A stretch of 64,000 nucleotides of DNA from Prunus persica (lineage: Eukaryota > Streptophyta > Magnoliopsida > Rosales > Rosaceae): positions 551,246 through 615,245 of the forward strand of contig NC_034012.1 in the NCBI RefSeq assembly GCF_000346465.2. The letters are read 5' to 3'. Numbering within the stretch: the first letter of the stretch is position 1; every line of letters starts with the position of its first letter. The translations under genes and the position numbers were made by a program. Below, piece by piece: positions 47,930-59,860 of this stretch. The notes beneath the pieces are model-generated. The model saw nothing but the letters and a program-made list of their open reading frames with translations. It did no database searches and was not told the origin of the DNA.

Positions 47930-48738
47930 AAACTTGGTGATGGTTCTGATAGTCTGATTTATGTCAATACTGTACCAGGCATAATACTTGGTCAGCTGCC
48001 CAGCTTAATGGGCTTTAAAATACGTGTAACGTGGCAATGCTTGATTTCATATGTTTTTTTTATGATTTACGTGTTAATGAGAACAAATCTTTTACATACG
48101 CGGCCGTGCTATCTGCTCCAACAAAAAACCAGAAAAAAATTATATTGAATATTTAAATGGTATAGCCGTGCGGCTATACTTTATAAATATATTCAAATAT
48201 TTTAATAGTATAGCCGCCCGGCTATACTTTGTCAATATATTCGAATATTTAAAATGTATAGCCGCGCGGCTATACTATTTAAAATTCAGAACCGTACAGA
48301 AGAAAAATTTGCAGCAGCCAGTTCACTATCGGTGTCATATTCTGTTCCTCGTCTTTGTCGCTTTTCCTCTTTGCGCCCAAGTTTATCAATTTGCCGTTGA
48401 ACAGTAACCCGAAAACAGAAGTGCAATGCTTCATTCCATATGTTTTGATGATTTATGTGTTAATGAGAACAAATCTTCTGCAGAAGCTGTGCCATCTGCT
48501 CCAACAAAAATTCATGGGTAGAAGGGAGCTGTTAGATAATACAAGGAATCGAATGCGTGGTTACTGTTGGAGGAAATGGGCTTCGCCCGATTTAAGCCGA
48601 CAAGTACATAACATAAGAGCAAGTTGGGCTGCGGGATCAACCCTGTTTGGAGGAATGCCCTCTGCAGATGAGGAATTGGACAAAAGTCGGATGCTAGTTC
48701 AGAACTTTGATAGAAGGTTTCCTGGTGGCATTGGTTAG
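47930..48738 (+). pseudogene. gene fragments of unknown origin around a palindrome cluster
   Basis: Several short plus-strand frames look like pieces of exons. VNENKSSAEAVPSAPTKIHG ends near 48513. A later piece contains SWAAGSTLFGGMPSADEELD and LVQNFDRRFPGGIG, to 48738. The segment 48035-48126 is repeated, diverged, at 48422-48511 (shared ATGAGAACAAATCTT and ATCTGCTCCAACAAAAA), with three palindromes between the copies. No complete reading frame spans the pieces and I do not recognise the parent gene. Confidence 0.4.
48160..48275. repeat. palindrome cluster, three units at exact 48-bp spacing
   Basis: Near-perfect GTATAGCCG-NN-CGGCTATAC units begin at 48160 (centre TG), 48208 (CC) and 48256 (CG). 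Spacers are AT-rich and built around ATATTCAAATATTT / ATATTCGAATATTT, themselves palindromic. Confidence 0.95.
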
Positions 48739-48831
48739 TATATCCCCACTTGTAGGAGGTGTTGATTCATCCTGCCTTTCTCCAGTTGTTGGCTGGTTTG
48801 GGCCTAGACAGAAAAATATAATATATAAATA

Positions 48832-49210
48832 GTATAGCCGCCCGGCTATACTGTATAAATACATTTGAATAATTTAATAGTACCGCCGACCGGCCATACC
48901 TTATTAATATATTATAATATTTTAATAGTATCGCCGCCCGGCTATATTGTATCATGTGAATATTTAAATGGTATAGCCGTGCGGCTATACTGTATTAATA
49001 TGTTAGAGCATTTTAATAGTATAGCCGGGCGGCTATACTTTGTCACCCAACCTCTCTTAAGCTGGCTTGGGCTTTCCTTGGATCCGGGCCGCCTAAAATT
49101 AAAGGCCTATATTTAAACAGTATAGTCGGCGAATATTTAAATAGTATAGCCGCGCGGCCATACGATTTTAATATTTTCTAATATTTAACAGAATAGCCGA
49201 ACGGCTATAC
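48832..49210. repeat. palindrome cluster, about seven units
   Basis: Units begin at 48832, 48880, 48928, 48971 and 49019, then after an 80-bp interruption a half site at 49120 and units at 49144 and 49191. The first four intervals are 48, 48, 43 and 48 bp. Same family as at 7 kb and 34 kb. Confidence 0.95.
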
Positions 49211-49247
49211 CATTTTAATATATCGAATATTTAAACAGTATGAAGCT

Positions 49248-49382
49248 TACACAGAAGCATCCATCAGTGCTCTTTCCTCTTCTGGTTCAAGCATGTTCTC
49301 CCAAAACGTAGAACCAGATGTATCAGCTGGCGAAGGTTGTATGTCTTCACCTTCAGAAAGTTTTGATTGAGAAGCCAGCTTA
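49248..49382 (-). pseudogene. isolated exon-like fragment
   Basis: A minus-strand open frame reads QSKLSEGEDIQPSPADTSGS then TFWENMLEPEEERALMDAS and meets a GTAAGC donor-like sequence at its 3' end. It has acidic, non-random composition but no neighbouring exons could be joined and the family is not recognised. Confidence 0.35.
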
Positions 49383-49899
49383 GATCATAGGAGCCACTGC
49401 ATGTACCCTGGGATGGGGCTGAGAGTCACAAATGTCTGATTTTAAAGGGAAGAAAAGGCCATGTGTCAGAGAGCAAATCCATGAGCAAGACTTAGACAGA
49501 AAAGTATGATAAATATTATATATCCTCAAATTTTTAAAAGAGACTGAAGCACTTACAGAAATATTTGTCATTTCTCTTTTCACAAGTGTGATCACGCATT
49601 TGATTAGAAACCTTCCCAGGTTGATCCCTTGTAAGCCAGGCTGTGTGGAATTTTTTCAGTATTCATATCAAGCAATGGTAGAAAAAAACCGAAGATAAGA
49701 GGTCAATTATTTTATTTAAAAGGAATTTCTGAATAAATATATATCAGAAGTCCTTAATAGTGCGGGATTTCTCAATGATATATATAAGAAATCCATATGT
49801 CTCAAATTTCAATCACCTATTCGACAGATTCAGTCCCACCCAAACCCAACCCTAAAACTCCTCCAACCTTTGATTTCGAGATATCATATAAAAGTGGTG

Positions 49900-50791
49900 A
49901 TGGCGGCCCGGCGTAAGAACCCACAGATTGAGAATGTTCTGAAGATGCTTCCCTCGAGCATTCGCTGCACCGCTTGTAGCACTGTCATGGCCAAAGACAC
50001 CAAGTTGAATTCCCGCAAAGAAGAAGCCCTCGGCGAGGTACTTACTTGGGTTATTATTCTTCTTTAATCTTAATCTTGTTCGTGTTTTGAAGCTTTAATT
50101 GGCCAGTTCATCTCTCGTTTTGCTCTCTCTTAGTTCTAGTTCTAGGGTTTGTTTATTTTTGTTGATGATGGAAGCTCTCTCTCGCTCTAGGTTTTGAGAG
50201 CTTTGGTGTTTTCTAATTGGTCAGGTTTAAATTTCATGCGATACACACTACTAATTGTTGCATCATTATTTACAGGAGTTTTGGGAGGTTTGGAAGGATC
50301 ACACATTCAGATTTTGCTTCAGTTGTACCCAGTGCTCGGCTGAGATCGTCATAAGGTCAGACCCACAATATTCACACCTTACTGTTGAGGCCGGTGCTTC
50401 GAAATTTTATAGTCATTTTATCCCTTGGCATCCCCCTAGGGTTGAGGAGGTAAAAGAAAGGAACTAAAGATTCTGCCTACATACATCCAGCTATATACAT
50501 ATATATGCATGCATGCTTCATGTCTTTCTGTTTTTATATTGTCTTTTATTGTATGTTATCACAATTACTCAATCCACACGGACCCAAACTGGCAAGAGAA
50601 AAGAGAGGAGGTCTTAGTTAACAGGGTATATGTACTAGTTAGCAGGTTTTCAGATTCCCTAATCACATTGCTGCTGCTGCTTAAATAATGACTCAAATCA
50701 TATATGCTTATTTCCATTTCAGATACAACAAATTCAGAAAAGGAAGATTGAAGAAGCGGGAGATGCCATGAAATCTTTGGATTTCAAATGA
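49900..50791 (+). CDS. short YJU2/CWC16-family (CCDC94/CCDC130-like) protein
   Basis: The family acts in the spliceosome around the first catalytic step. Three exons, 49900-50037, 50276-50449 and 50723-50791, in phase, give 126 residues. The recognisable core is MLPSSIRCTACSTVMAKDTK, LNSRKEEALGE, FRFCFSCTQCSAEIVIRSDP and VEAGASKFYSHFIPW. It keeps two CxxC pairs that form the family zinc site (CTAC and CTQC). Full-length relatives run to about 300 residues. They begin with a longer N-terminus (KYYPPDFDP-type) and continue into a long charged tail. Here both ends are missing: it starts MAARRKNPQIENVLK and stops shortly after a charged helix. Clean splice sites and an intact frame argue for a functional small paralogue; a decaying duplicate is the alternative. 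Confidence 0.8.
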
Positions 50792-51631
50792 GAGATTTAG
50801 CAGTTTTCCGTCAAGGTATAGATTCCTTATTATTTGTAATCAGATTCATAGCCGATCGATGTGATAATGCATGTAGTTTGCTAAGGTTGGGCATGTGACT
50901 GATCATTTAGGGCGGAATGAATTGTGGACTTTCCTAAACAAAAATATATACAAGTTGGTCCTACATTCCATGCTTCCCTCCAAAAACGGATTGCTAATTT
51001 ATCTAGTTTTCATTGTCATTGGTTTATTTGATATCCTTATGTACATTAACGTGTTTCTTAACTTAAGAGTTTTTGAGATGTACGCAAGTTCATAAAATAT
51101 TTTGACTTTTGTGTTGATAGAACGGAGGGCTAAGACATATGTGTATTTTTTCAGATGTGTGGTTTAGTAATGCAATACCTCCCACTCCTACATTCCCTTG
51201 TTTATGTTTGTTTAGGTATTCCGATTCAAACACCTTACAATTGACTAAAAACTAATGTATAATGATTAAAGATTTACTTACCATTGATGACTTCCCCCTC
51301 CTCCATCAATGCTACAATTTGGATATCTCATTGGTTCATTCATATCTTATAGTTGGTTACTTTGGTTTTGAATGCATGATGATCTAATCTTGTATACCCC
51401 TTGGAGCTTTATGGCTCTTTCTAATCTTGTTTTCAATACATGGGATGATGGAATGGAATGGAAATGTATGTCCATAATATTGGGTTCCAAGAATGATTGA
51501 CTGATTCAAGTTCAACTATTACTTGTACCATATTTAATGCCCATCATGGTCATCACCCAACACTCATTTCAAACATGAGGCTGATTTTCAATAACTTTGT
51601 TTCACTCTATTACAACTCACCTAACGTTCCT

Positions 51632-51670
<39 letters not shown>

Positions 51671-52956
51671 GTACACACTCATGCACACTATTTAATTATT
51701 TTCATTTGTTTGCATTCCCAATCCTTCTCCTGCTGCACCGACAACTTTTTTAATAACGATGGTAAATTCTTCTGAAATCTCAACCCAACAACAAGAGGCA
51801 TTATAAGAGTCATTCTATGGCGAGTGTCATATATGTATTATAGATGTGGATTTTTATATGAATTATATGATTCATCTGAATAGTAATTTATAACCATAGA
51901 TGGTTTCATGAGGAATGAAGTTGAAAATATATTGGGTCAATTCCCGGTTCGGCCTATTGGGCCACAGGGTTAATGTTGACTTAGATCCTCCATTATGCAA
52001 CTGCTGACCAATAGGCCCACAGTCCAAATTTATCACACACAAATACAACTAGAAAGTTTGAATTCAATCTTTAAGAAGAATCTAGATAACGTAATTTCAA
52101 AAAATAAATATAAAAAAACAGGAAAAACGTAATTTCCGAATGAGGATGCGAAGAGAGAATCCCTTGTAAAAGAAAAAGCGGAAAAACCTTTACCGGCATC
52201 ACAAACCTTCTTCAAGTATCAAATAAATATTAAATTGCTGCCAAGTCCGAGCCCACCACAACATCTTGACCAAATTACCCTTGCAAAGTTGGTAATACTT
52301 TTCAAATTTACCTTACCCCTTTCACAACTTCACAACGAACCAAATCTATTTCCATTCACTCATAATCTTAATTTCTAACTGTATGTAATTAGGTTAGGTC
52401 TGTTTACCGTTTACTACTTTGGATTGGAGGAGTGCATATGTTTCGCTACCGACGTAATTGGAAAATCAAATTCCAATGTTGCCCTTTTGGGTTTATAAAC
52501 CACATTGTTGTGTGTACTCCATAATTGTGAGTGTGACAGAGAGACCCATTCTGCCAAAATCATTGTATTAAAAGCAACAAAAAAATAAAAAATAAATAAA
52601 AATCAATGTCTTGGATGATCTGTTTTTTTATATTGAAAGTTGGCATCAACCCCAGCACCAGCATACATATATGATTTACAACTAATTCGTGTATTTTTGT
52701 CTACCGACTATAGTTCCTGTAAATCTAATCTTCATTGCATTGAATTGGATTTAATGAGATTATATTCGCCCTTAGTTTATAAATCCCCAACCATCACAAT
52801 TTAATAATCAATTTATTGTGCATAAGCAGAATCTAAGAAGATTCTAATATTTTGAAGATTTTATGGCAACCATAGAACCCCATTTCATTAACTCACAACA
52901 AACCCAACTTTTTGGTGGGATCTGGACTTATAAGATTGACGGTGAGATATCATGAG

Positions 52957-53052
52957 TAATTCTATAGTGAGATTTTATCTTTTAATCGTTGAATTAAATT
53001 GATTAACTTCATCTAAAGACCATATATAAAATCATCACTATAGAATTCTTAG
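52957..53052 (+). mobile_element. candidate small MITE (about 96 bp)
   Basis: The left arm TAATTCTATAGTGAGATTTTA is mirrored by ATAAAATCATCACTATAGAAT at 53026 onward, with an AT-rich loop of about 50 bp. No clear target duplication was found, so this is only a candidate. Confidence 0.45.
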
Positions 53053-53534
53053 AATTATCATATCATATGGGCTATATGGAGGGAGGGTAATTTGCCTAAT
53101 TGGGTTTTAACATCATATTCTAAAAACCCATCATATTTTATAAATATGGAGCAAATGTGAGTTAAGTCAATTGACCAATATAGCGTACATATATATCATT
53201 TTATTCAAATTTTAACCTCCCTTATATATTAGAATAGTTTAGAATATTGTCATAACAAAAAATAAGAAAATTCCACGACATTTTGAATGTCATTAATTAA
53301 ACGTACTCTTACTATTATTATTTGATGAAAAACAGAAGAATGGAGTGATGGATGTTGTTTATTAACTGCAATGGGTGTGGCGGAGATGAAGTGAACAGCT
53401 CAGCTACAAAAAGGAGCTTGAGGGTAAAAGGGTAAAATCAAAGGCAGACTGTACGTATGTGGGGTGGGTACATTATACATACATGATATGATACATCACA
53501 TGAAGGCTTTGAATGAAGGGTTGAAGAAGGCAAG

Positions 53535-53560
53535 AGGAGAGGAGAGGAGAGGAGAGGAGC
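53535..53560 (+). repeat. (GAGGA)n microsatellite
   Basis: Four to five GAGGA units. Confidence 0.9.
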
Positions 53561-53855
53561 AAGCAACCAGCCATCATCATCATCCAAATGGGAAAAACCC
53601 AATCAAGTAAACTCGCTGTACCGCCATTTGAAGACAGGGGACACACACGTCATTATCACAAAGCCACAGACCCATTTCCGTCATTTGACTAACCTCCTCC
53701 CTCAAACACCACCATCTTCGTTCACACACACGCACACACACTGACACTCTCCTCCTCAGTCCCCTCCTTCACTCGCTTTTTCTCTACTTCTGCAGCTGCT
53801 GCTGCTGCTACACACACACTCTCTCTCTCTCTCTCTGAAAAACCCAAAAAGCCCA

Positions 53856-56333
53856 ATGGGGAGCCGAATCCCATCGCACCAGCTCAGCAACGGGCTGGTG
53901 GTGTCGGGTCGACCCGAGCAGCAGCTCAAGGAGCGCCAGCCCACAATGGCGTCACGCGCCGTCCCCTACACCGGCGGTGACGTTAAAAAGTCCGGGGAGC
54001 TCGGCAAAATGTTCGATATCCCAATCGCCGATCATCCTCCTCATCTCCCATCCAACGGTCCTCCTCCTTCCAAGCTCTCCGGCTCACGCCCTTCCTCCTC
54101 TTCCCAACACAACAGCGGATCCGTTCGATCGGGACCCAACTCCGGCCAGATTTCCAAGAAATCCTCCGGGCCCTTGACGCCCCAGCTCCAGCCCACGGGT
54201 CTGATTACTTCTGGGCCATTGGGCTCGGGCCCACTAGGTTCCGGACCGAGGAGGTCCTCCGGCCAGCTAGAGCACACCGGGTCGATGAGCAAGGTGGTGT
54301 ACGGGTCGGCCGTGACGACCTTGAGCGAGGAGGTGAAGGTGGAGTTTCGAGTATCGAAGGCGGCAGTGTGGGTGTTCATGGTGGTGGTGGTGATGGGGTT
54401 GCTGGTGGGTGGGTTTCTGATGGTGGCCGTCAAGAAGTGGGTGATTTTGGTGGCGGTTGCGCTCTTTTTGGTGCCCGTGGTGGTGGTGATTGTGTGGAAT
54501 TACGCCTGGGGGAGAAGAGGGTTGCTAGGGTTTGTGAGGAGGTACCCTGATGCTGAGCTTAGAGGTGCCATTGACGGACAGTACGTCAAGGTCACCGGGG
54601 TAATTTCACTCTCCCCCATCTCTTTCTGATGCTCGTTCTTAAAATAATTCAGCTTAACTTTGTTATTTAAATTAGATACACTTAATACTTTCCCAATTTG
54701 TTATTTTTGAAGATTTTGATTTTGGGATACTTGCTGATGCTACTATATGTTGTTTTTTCTGTTTTGATTTATTTGGTACAACGTTTATTTATAATTTAGT
54801 CTTGAGACAGAACACGTCAATTGTTTGATTTTGACAAATACTAAGCTATATTATTATTAAGAGTTTGGGTTATCATCACTATCGGTGTCAATTGGGGAAG
54901 GGAATCTGGGTACGAGTCCGCTTTGACCCAGGAGGCATAGATTGCCATTTTTCATGAATAATTGTGGTTACCGCGACCATTTGCATTGGATGCTGTAACA
55001 AGATGTTCTGCAAAATGTTTCCAATTTCTTCTGCTCATTTCCTTGTTGTAGATATTAGGGCATTCAGAACCACCTAGGAATGAGATTCATCACAAGTGCT
55101 CTTTTTATTTTACTATGATGGGGTTTGGTTTTTCCTTTTTATGTTTGTTTTAATCCGTAGTAAATATATGATGGAGATCTCTTTATGTAGGTTGTTACCT
55201 GTGGCAGTATTCCTTTGGAATCGTCCTACCAAAGGGTACCTAGGTGTGTATATGTTTCTACAGAGTTATGCAAATCTAAAGGATGCAGCGGCAAGTCGGA
55301 AAATAAAAAATCTAGACATTCAGAGGTTAGTTGTCAGATTATGTTCTGAATTATGTTGAGGTTCAAAGTTTGGCCAATGGTGATTCTTAATACAAATTTA
55401 TAACTACTGCACTATCAATCAGACGTGTATCTGTTATGGAAACCCGAAAGAATGTTTACATATGAGGAGGGCCTTGAAAATGTACATACACTAGGTAGAG
55501 TCGAGCTTTTTAGGCATTCAGTAGTTTCAATTCAACCATCTTTGGCTCTCTTACATGCATGTTTCTGGGGGGTGTGGAGCAATAATATAGTCTAATTGAC
55601 CTGAATTCCCTGAAGAAGTAAATGATTGCCATCTTTGCAATTATTTTACCCCACCAAAAGACTGCATATGCATTTTTCCTGTTTACCTTCAATCAGGTTC
55701 GTTGGTACAGAAAACAGTACCTTCAATTGTCTGTAATACTAATATCAAAAGCTAATTTTATGATTATTTTGAACAGAAATATGTGGCTGATTTTTACATA
55801 TCAGACTTCCAATCTGGGTTAAGAGCGTTAGTGAAAGCTGGCTATGGGGCCAAGGTTGCCCCATTCGTAAAACCAGCCACTGTAGTGGATGTCACAAAGG
55901 AAAACAAAGAGTTATCTCCAAGTTTTTTGCAGTGGCTTGCTGAGCGCAACCTTTCTACTGATGACCGCATAATGCGCCTCAAAGAAGGGTATGCCACTTT
56001 TCTATTTCTAGCCCCCTCACAACTTGTGGATGTTTGGAAATTTTTACTTTGAACTTGTAACTAGAAACTTATATAGGATTATGCAATTTATGAGATCGTT
56101 TACAATTTATAGGCTTTTAAGAGTGTTTTTTCTTCGTCAGGTATATTAAAGAGGGAAGCACCGTAAGTGTGATGGGGGTTGTAAGGCGCCACGATAACGT
56201 GGTCATGATTGTTCCTCCAACAGAGCCTGTTTCAACAGGCTTTCAATGGTTACGCTGCCTTCTCCCAACCTATGTTGAAGGCCTCATTCTGACATGCGAT
56301 GATAATCAGAATGCTGATGTGGTTCCTGTGTAG
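53856..56333 (+). CDS. SHOU4-like membrane protein
   Basis: Plant-specific integral membrane protein; the Arabidopsis relatives SHOU4 and SHOU4L restrain delivery of cellulose synthase complexes to the plasma membrane. Older annotation calls them 'ubiquitin protease C19-related', which is misleading. Four exons, 53856-54599, 55191-55325, 55777-55988 and 56141-56333, in phase, give 427 residues. The start is MGSRIPSHQLSNGLVVSGRP. A Ser/Pro/Gly-rich region follows with repeated SGPLGSGP motifs. Two hydrophobic segments follow (AAVWVFMVVVVMGLLVGGFL and VILVAVALFLVPVVVVIVW). The C-terminal domain runs YPDAELRGAIDGQYVKVTGV, PRCVYVSTEL, DFYISDFQSGLRALVKAGYG and ends LTCDDNQNADVVPV. The second exon is less conserved than expected (Cys/Lys-rich where relatives have YEYRGW). 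It is otherwise an ordinary family member. Confidence 0.9.
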
Positions 56334-57186
56334 ATATATTTAGCTTCATGATAGTTTTGTTTATAAGTGGATTTTGCATGTAAAAAGTTGAAGGGTGAAA
56401 CTGAAGGAGAAAGCGGATACCACCACCAGCTCTGTTCTTTCCTTTCCTGGTTAAGTGTATGTAATTTCGCCTAAAGACAGTTCAGAGAGAGAGACCGAAG
56501 ATCATCAAATAATCAAGGTTAAGCCTTCTCTGAAGGTGGTAGTGCAATAGGGAAAAAGGATCTACAACTACCCTTTGATGAAGTTCCTAGATGATGTAAC
56601 GTCAGAAATCAGGATGCTCTGGTTTCATGTACATAAGTCAATAGCTTCATAGAGTGCCCAAAGGGGTTCGGCTGCCTTCCGTCTGAAGCTCAATTTTAGT
56701 ACAAAAAGTAGTTACTAGGGTTTCTGTTGTTTTCTTTTCCATTATAATCATCTGCCATCATGTGTATTTTTGTCTTAATATCTCATGTGTATTGTTTGTG
56801 ACAAGCTGAGCAATGTTAAAATTCTTCTCAGCATGGTTTGTACTTCGTAGTGTTAATGCTTCCTGCCCTCCCCAAGATTGTATATATTGCCCTTGTGAGA
56901 TTACTAGTGTTATTATTTATTAGCACTTTATTTTAGGAGATGGGAAAGAATAACTACACTCTCAAATGCGAAAACTTGACCATGAATGAATAGTATTATG
57001 GGTTAATTCTATTGAAAAGCCAAAGAGTACCGGCTCAGAAACACCAGTAACATGACATTTTTTGTTTACACTTCATCCCTCCCAAATCCTTATTGATATT
57101 TGCTTCTTAACAGTAAATATAAAATTCACGTGTTCTTGTAACTAGTAAGCATTTGAGCCGCCAAAACACACAGATAAAGAACGGAA
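56334..57186. other. convergent 3' flanks of SHOU4-like and IBR1-like genes
   Basis: 3' untranslated sequence of the two converging genes; nothing else seen. Confidence 0.6.
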
Positions 57187-59126
57187 CTATAGTCTAGAGG
57201 GCATCCCTCCAGCCACCACCAGAGTTTCTCCCGTTATGTAAGAAGCATCATCCGATGCCAAAAAGGCAGCGGCAGCAGCCATGTCTCCAGTGGTACCAAG
57301 CCTGTTAAGTAACGTCTGCTCCTCGAGGGACTTCCTCTGCAATAAATTACCATTCAAATTTAGTCAACGGCAAAGGTCAATGCCCATTGCCCAAGATCCC
57401 TAGGAACTATATACTATATATGCAAAGAAATATATAGATATATACATACCACAGCATCAGTTTCTGTAATGTATGAAGCAAAGTTTGTAGGTACAAAACC
57501 AGGAGCAACACAATTTACACGAGTATTTGGGGCCATATCAGCAGCAAGAGCCTAAAGTAAAGACCAGCAAAGAATAAGCAGAAGAAATGCCTCGCTTGTG
57601 ATTTGATGAAGAAATAAATGAGGTGAAACATGAATCATGTACATACCTTGGTTAGCCCAAGAAGAGCTGTTTTAGTGACCCCATACATTGCCATGGAAGC
57701 TGGTGGATGGTAGCCAGCAATCGAGGAAATGATAACAACTGAAGAACCCTTCTTCAAGTGAGGATCTGCGTCCTGTTAAATAATTAAGTTGTATTATAAC
57801 CTTGAATATATTACACCAGAAGTATTATGCACATGGAAAATGCAAAGAGAGGATCAAAATAGCTTATTCCAAAGCTCAAGCAGAAATTTTCCATGGGAAA
57901 AGAGCTCACGATGAGTCATGGCTCCTCAAGCTTGTCTACCTATGGCATTTTACCTTCAGAAGAAGTATAGAAGCTTTGACATTTATTTCCCATAGCTTGT
58001 CAAGCACAGATTCTTTGGTTTGCAATATGGTATCAATTGATGGATTTGCAGCAGCATTTGATACAACCACATCTATTTTTCCATATTTCTGCAAACAAAC
58101 AAGAAATTTCAACCATTCGACAAAATGGCATTGAAGAACCATTTGAAATAGAAACAGTAACTGTTTTCAAGTAAAAGAGATAATCTGTAGCCATCACAAA
58201 GATAACAGCTTTTTAACTCATCTGTCGTTGAATTTGAGACCTCCACAAGTTGATTTTTAAACCTAAACAAAACTTTTACATCCCACATTTGTCTCACAAC
58301 TTTCAGTTTATATTTTCCATCATGCTTGGAAAATAAGTGGCAAATCAAGGATTCAACAAATGATCTTACCTGCACAGTCTTGCTTATGAGGTTCTTCCTC
58401 TGTTCTTCATTTGACACGTGACAAACGACTCCAAACACTTCAATTCCTCCAGCTTTAAGTGTTTGAACTGCTTCATCAACGTTTTTCTGGAAAGATTTGA
58501 TTAAGCATGAAACAACTCAACACAACTATTCAAAAACAACACAAAACTCAATACCACTTGCTGGTTGTGGAAGATAGCAAAAGGACCAAAAGTACAGATT
58601 CAAACATGTACCATTTTAGCTCGATTGAACTTGAAATGTATGTGTAATCCATAAAACTGATGCAATTTTAAGTTCATGATACGCAAGATTTCACTAATTT
58701 TTCCTCTCTCCCTTTCTCTCTGGAATTAATTTAAGAGAGGGGGAAGAAATCCAATTTGATGGAACAAATTGGTCCAATCATCATCTGAGCTTTGCCATTT
58801 TGAAAAGCTAAATATACATTACAAACTGAACATTTGATATCATTTTCAGCAACCACATAACGAAATTCAGCGTTTCATCTTTCGATCCCAGTTTCCACAG
58901 AAACCAAAAAGAAATCATATTTGACTAGAAGCAACGATAATCCGGATGAATTTCATGAAAAAACAAAAGGCCAAAGATGTAAAATTACCTGCTTGCGAGA
59001 GGAGATAACAACAGAGGCTCCTTCCAAACCGAGTCGCTCGGCGATGGCGAATCCGATGCCCTGAGTGGAAGCCGTCACAATCGCTACTTTGCCTTCGAAT
59101 CTGCTCCCAATCTTCGATTTCTCCAT
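57187..59126 (-). CDS. IBR1: IBR1-like peroxisomal short-chain dehydrogenase/reductase
   Basis: In Arabidopsis IBR1 (INDOLE-3-BUTYRIC ACID RESPONSE 1) acts in peroxisomes in the beta-oxidation-like conversion of indole-3-butyric acid to auxin. Six exons on the minus strand: 58989-59126, 58370-58486, 57954-58088, 57647-57772, 57450-57551 and 57187-57336, all in phase, give 255 residues. The Rossmann nucleotide loop is [14 protein letters not shown], followed by [10 protein letters not shown] (NNAG-type motif), the catalytic [21 protein letters not shown] with Ser, Tyr and Lys, and APGFVPTNF. The protein ends GGMPSRL, and the C-terminal SRL is a plant peroxisomal targeting signal type 1. The start is the ATG of [10 protein letters not shown]; the frame upstream has no other ATG. 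A complete and typical member. Confidence 0.95.
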
Positions 59127-59860
59127 TTTCTTGGGTTTCTCCGTAACCAAGTTGTCTTTTTTAGCTAAGCAGCGAGCAGAGACTTGTTTTTATTATTATT
59201 TATAAATAATTATTATTTTAAAACTGAAAATTATTGCCTCCTCCTGACCCCGAGGGGAAAACGGTTAAGAGTTTAAGAATTTTTACATAGTAATTATTTA
59301 ATGTTAAAAATGGTATGATCCCTCATTCTTTGGCTAATTATTAGTAATTAGAGATAAAAATAGTGTCATTATACTGAAGCTCTATTGATTTATTATTGAT
59401 TGGGAAGAGAAAATGGTAACAACTAACAACAGAACTAGTATATTGTGGTTCGTTCTTGAAGGCAGGCGTCGGCACGTTAACAGATATACAAATAGATGAC
59501 CTTGATCTATCAGGCTATTGATATTTGTTTTAGGTTCCAATGAGATAGATATTAGAAAACTGATTCAGATTCAGAGGGTAAGAAAAGCCATTTCAAATTC
59601 AGTATTGAAACAATAAGCAAAAGAGAAAAGAAATGGAACCGTCATCCCACATACAGCTTAAGAAAAGCCAAAGCTTTCAATATGAAAGCCCAAATACCCA
59701 AATCATGTTCACATCTTACATGCCCATGGATGATGATGCATTCCAACTTCTGGGAATGCAACTCTCAAAAGGTATTCAACCAACAATAAAATGGATGGAT
59801 GATCAAATATAGAACAATATAGTCTGATATACCATGCCATATATCTAGAAACCAACATTT
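59127..59860. other. spacer between the IBR1-like and EHD genes
   Basis: Promoter of the IBR1-like gene (left) and 3' flank of the EHD gene (right). AT-rich with no frame of interest. Confidence 0.6.

Larger units (their letters stand above)
50792..53855. other. gene-free spacer and SHOU4-like promoter region
   Basis: AT-rich spacer containing a (CT)n run near 51630-51672, a small inverted-repeat element at 52957-53052 and a GAGGA pentanucleotide run near 53535-53560. From about 53700 the sequence is a CT-rich leader of the SHOU4-like gene. No other gene seen. Confidence 0.6.

Noticed and set aside
48355..48738. Complete gene from the plus-strand frame near 48.4 kb
   Set aside because: The frame starts inside a local duplicate and mixes different fragments; only its second half looks coding.
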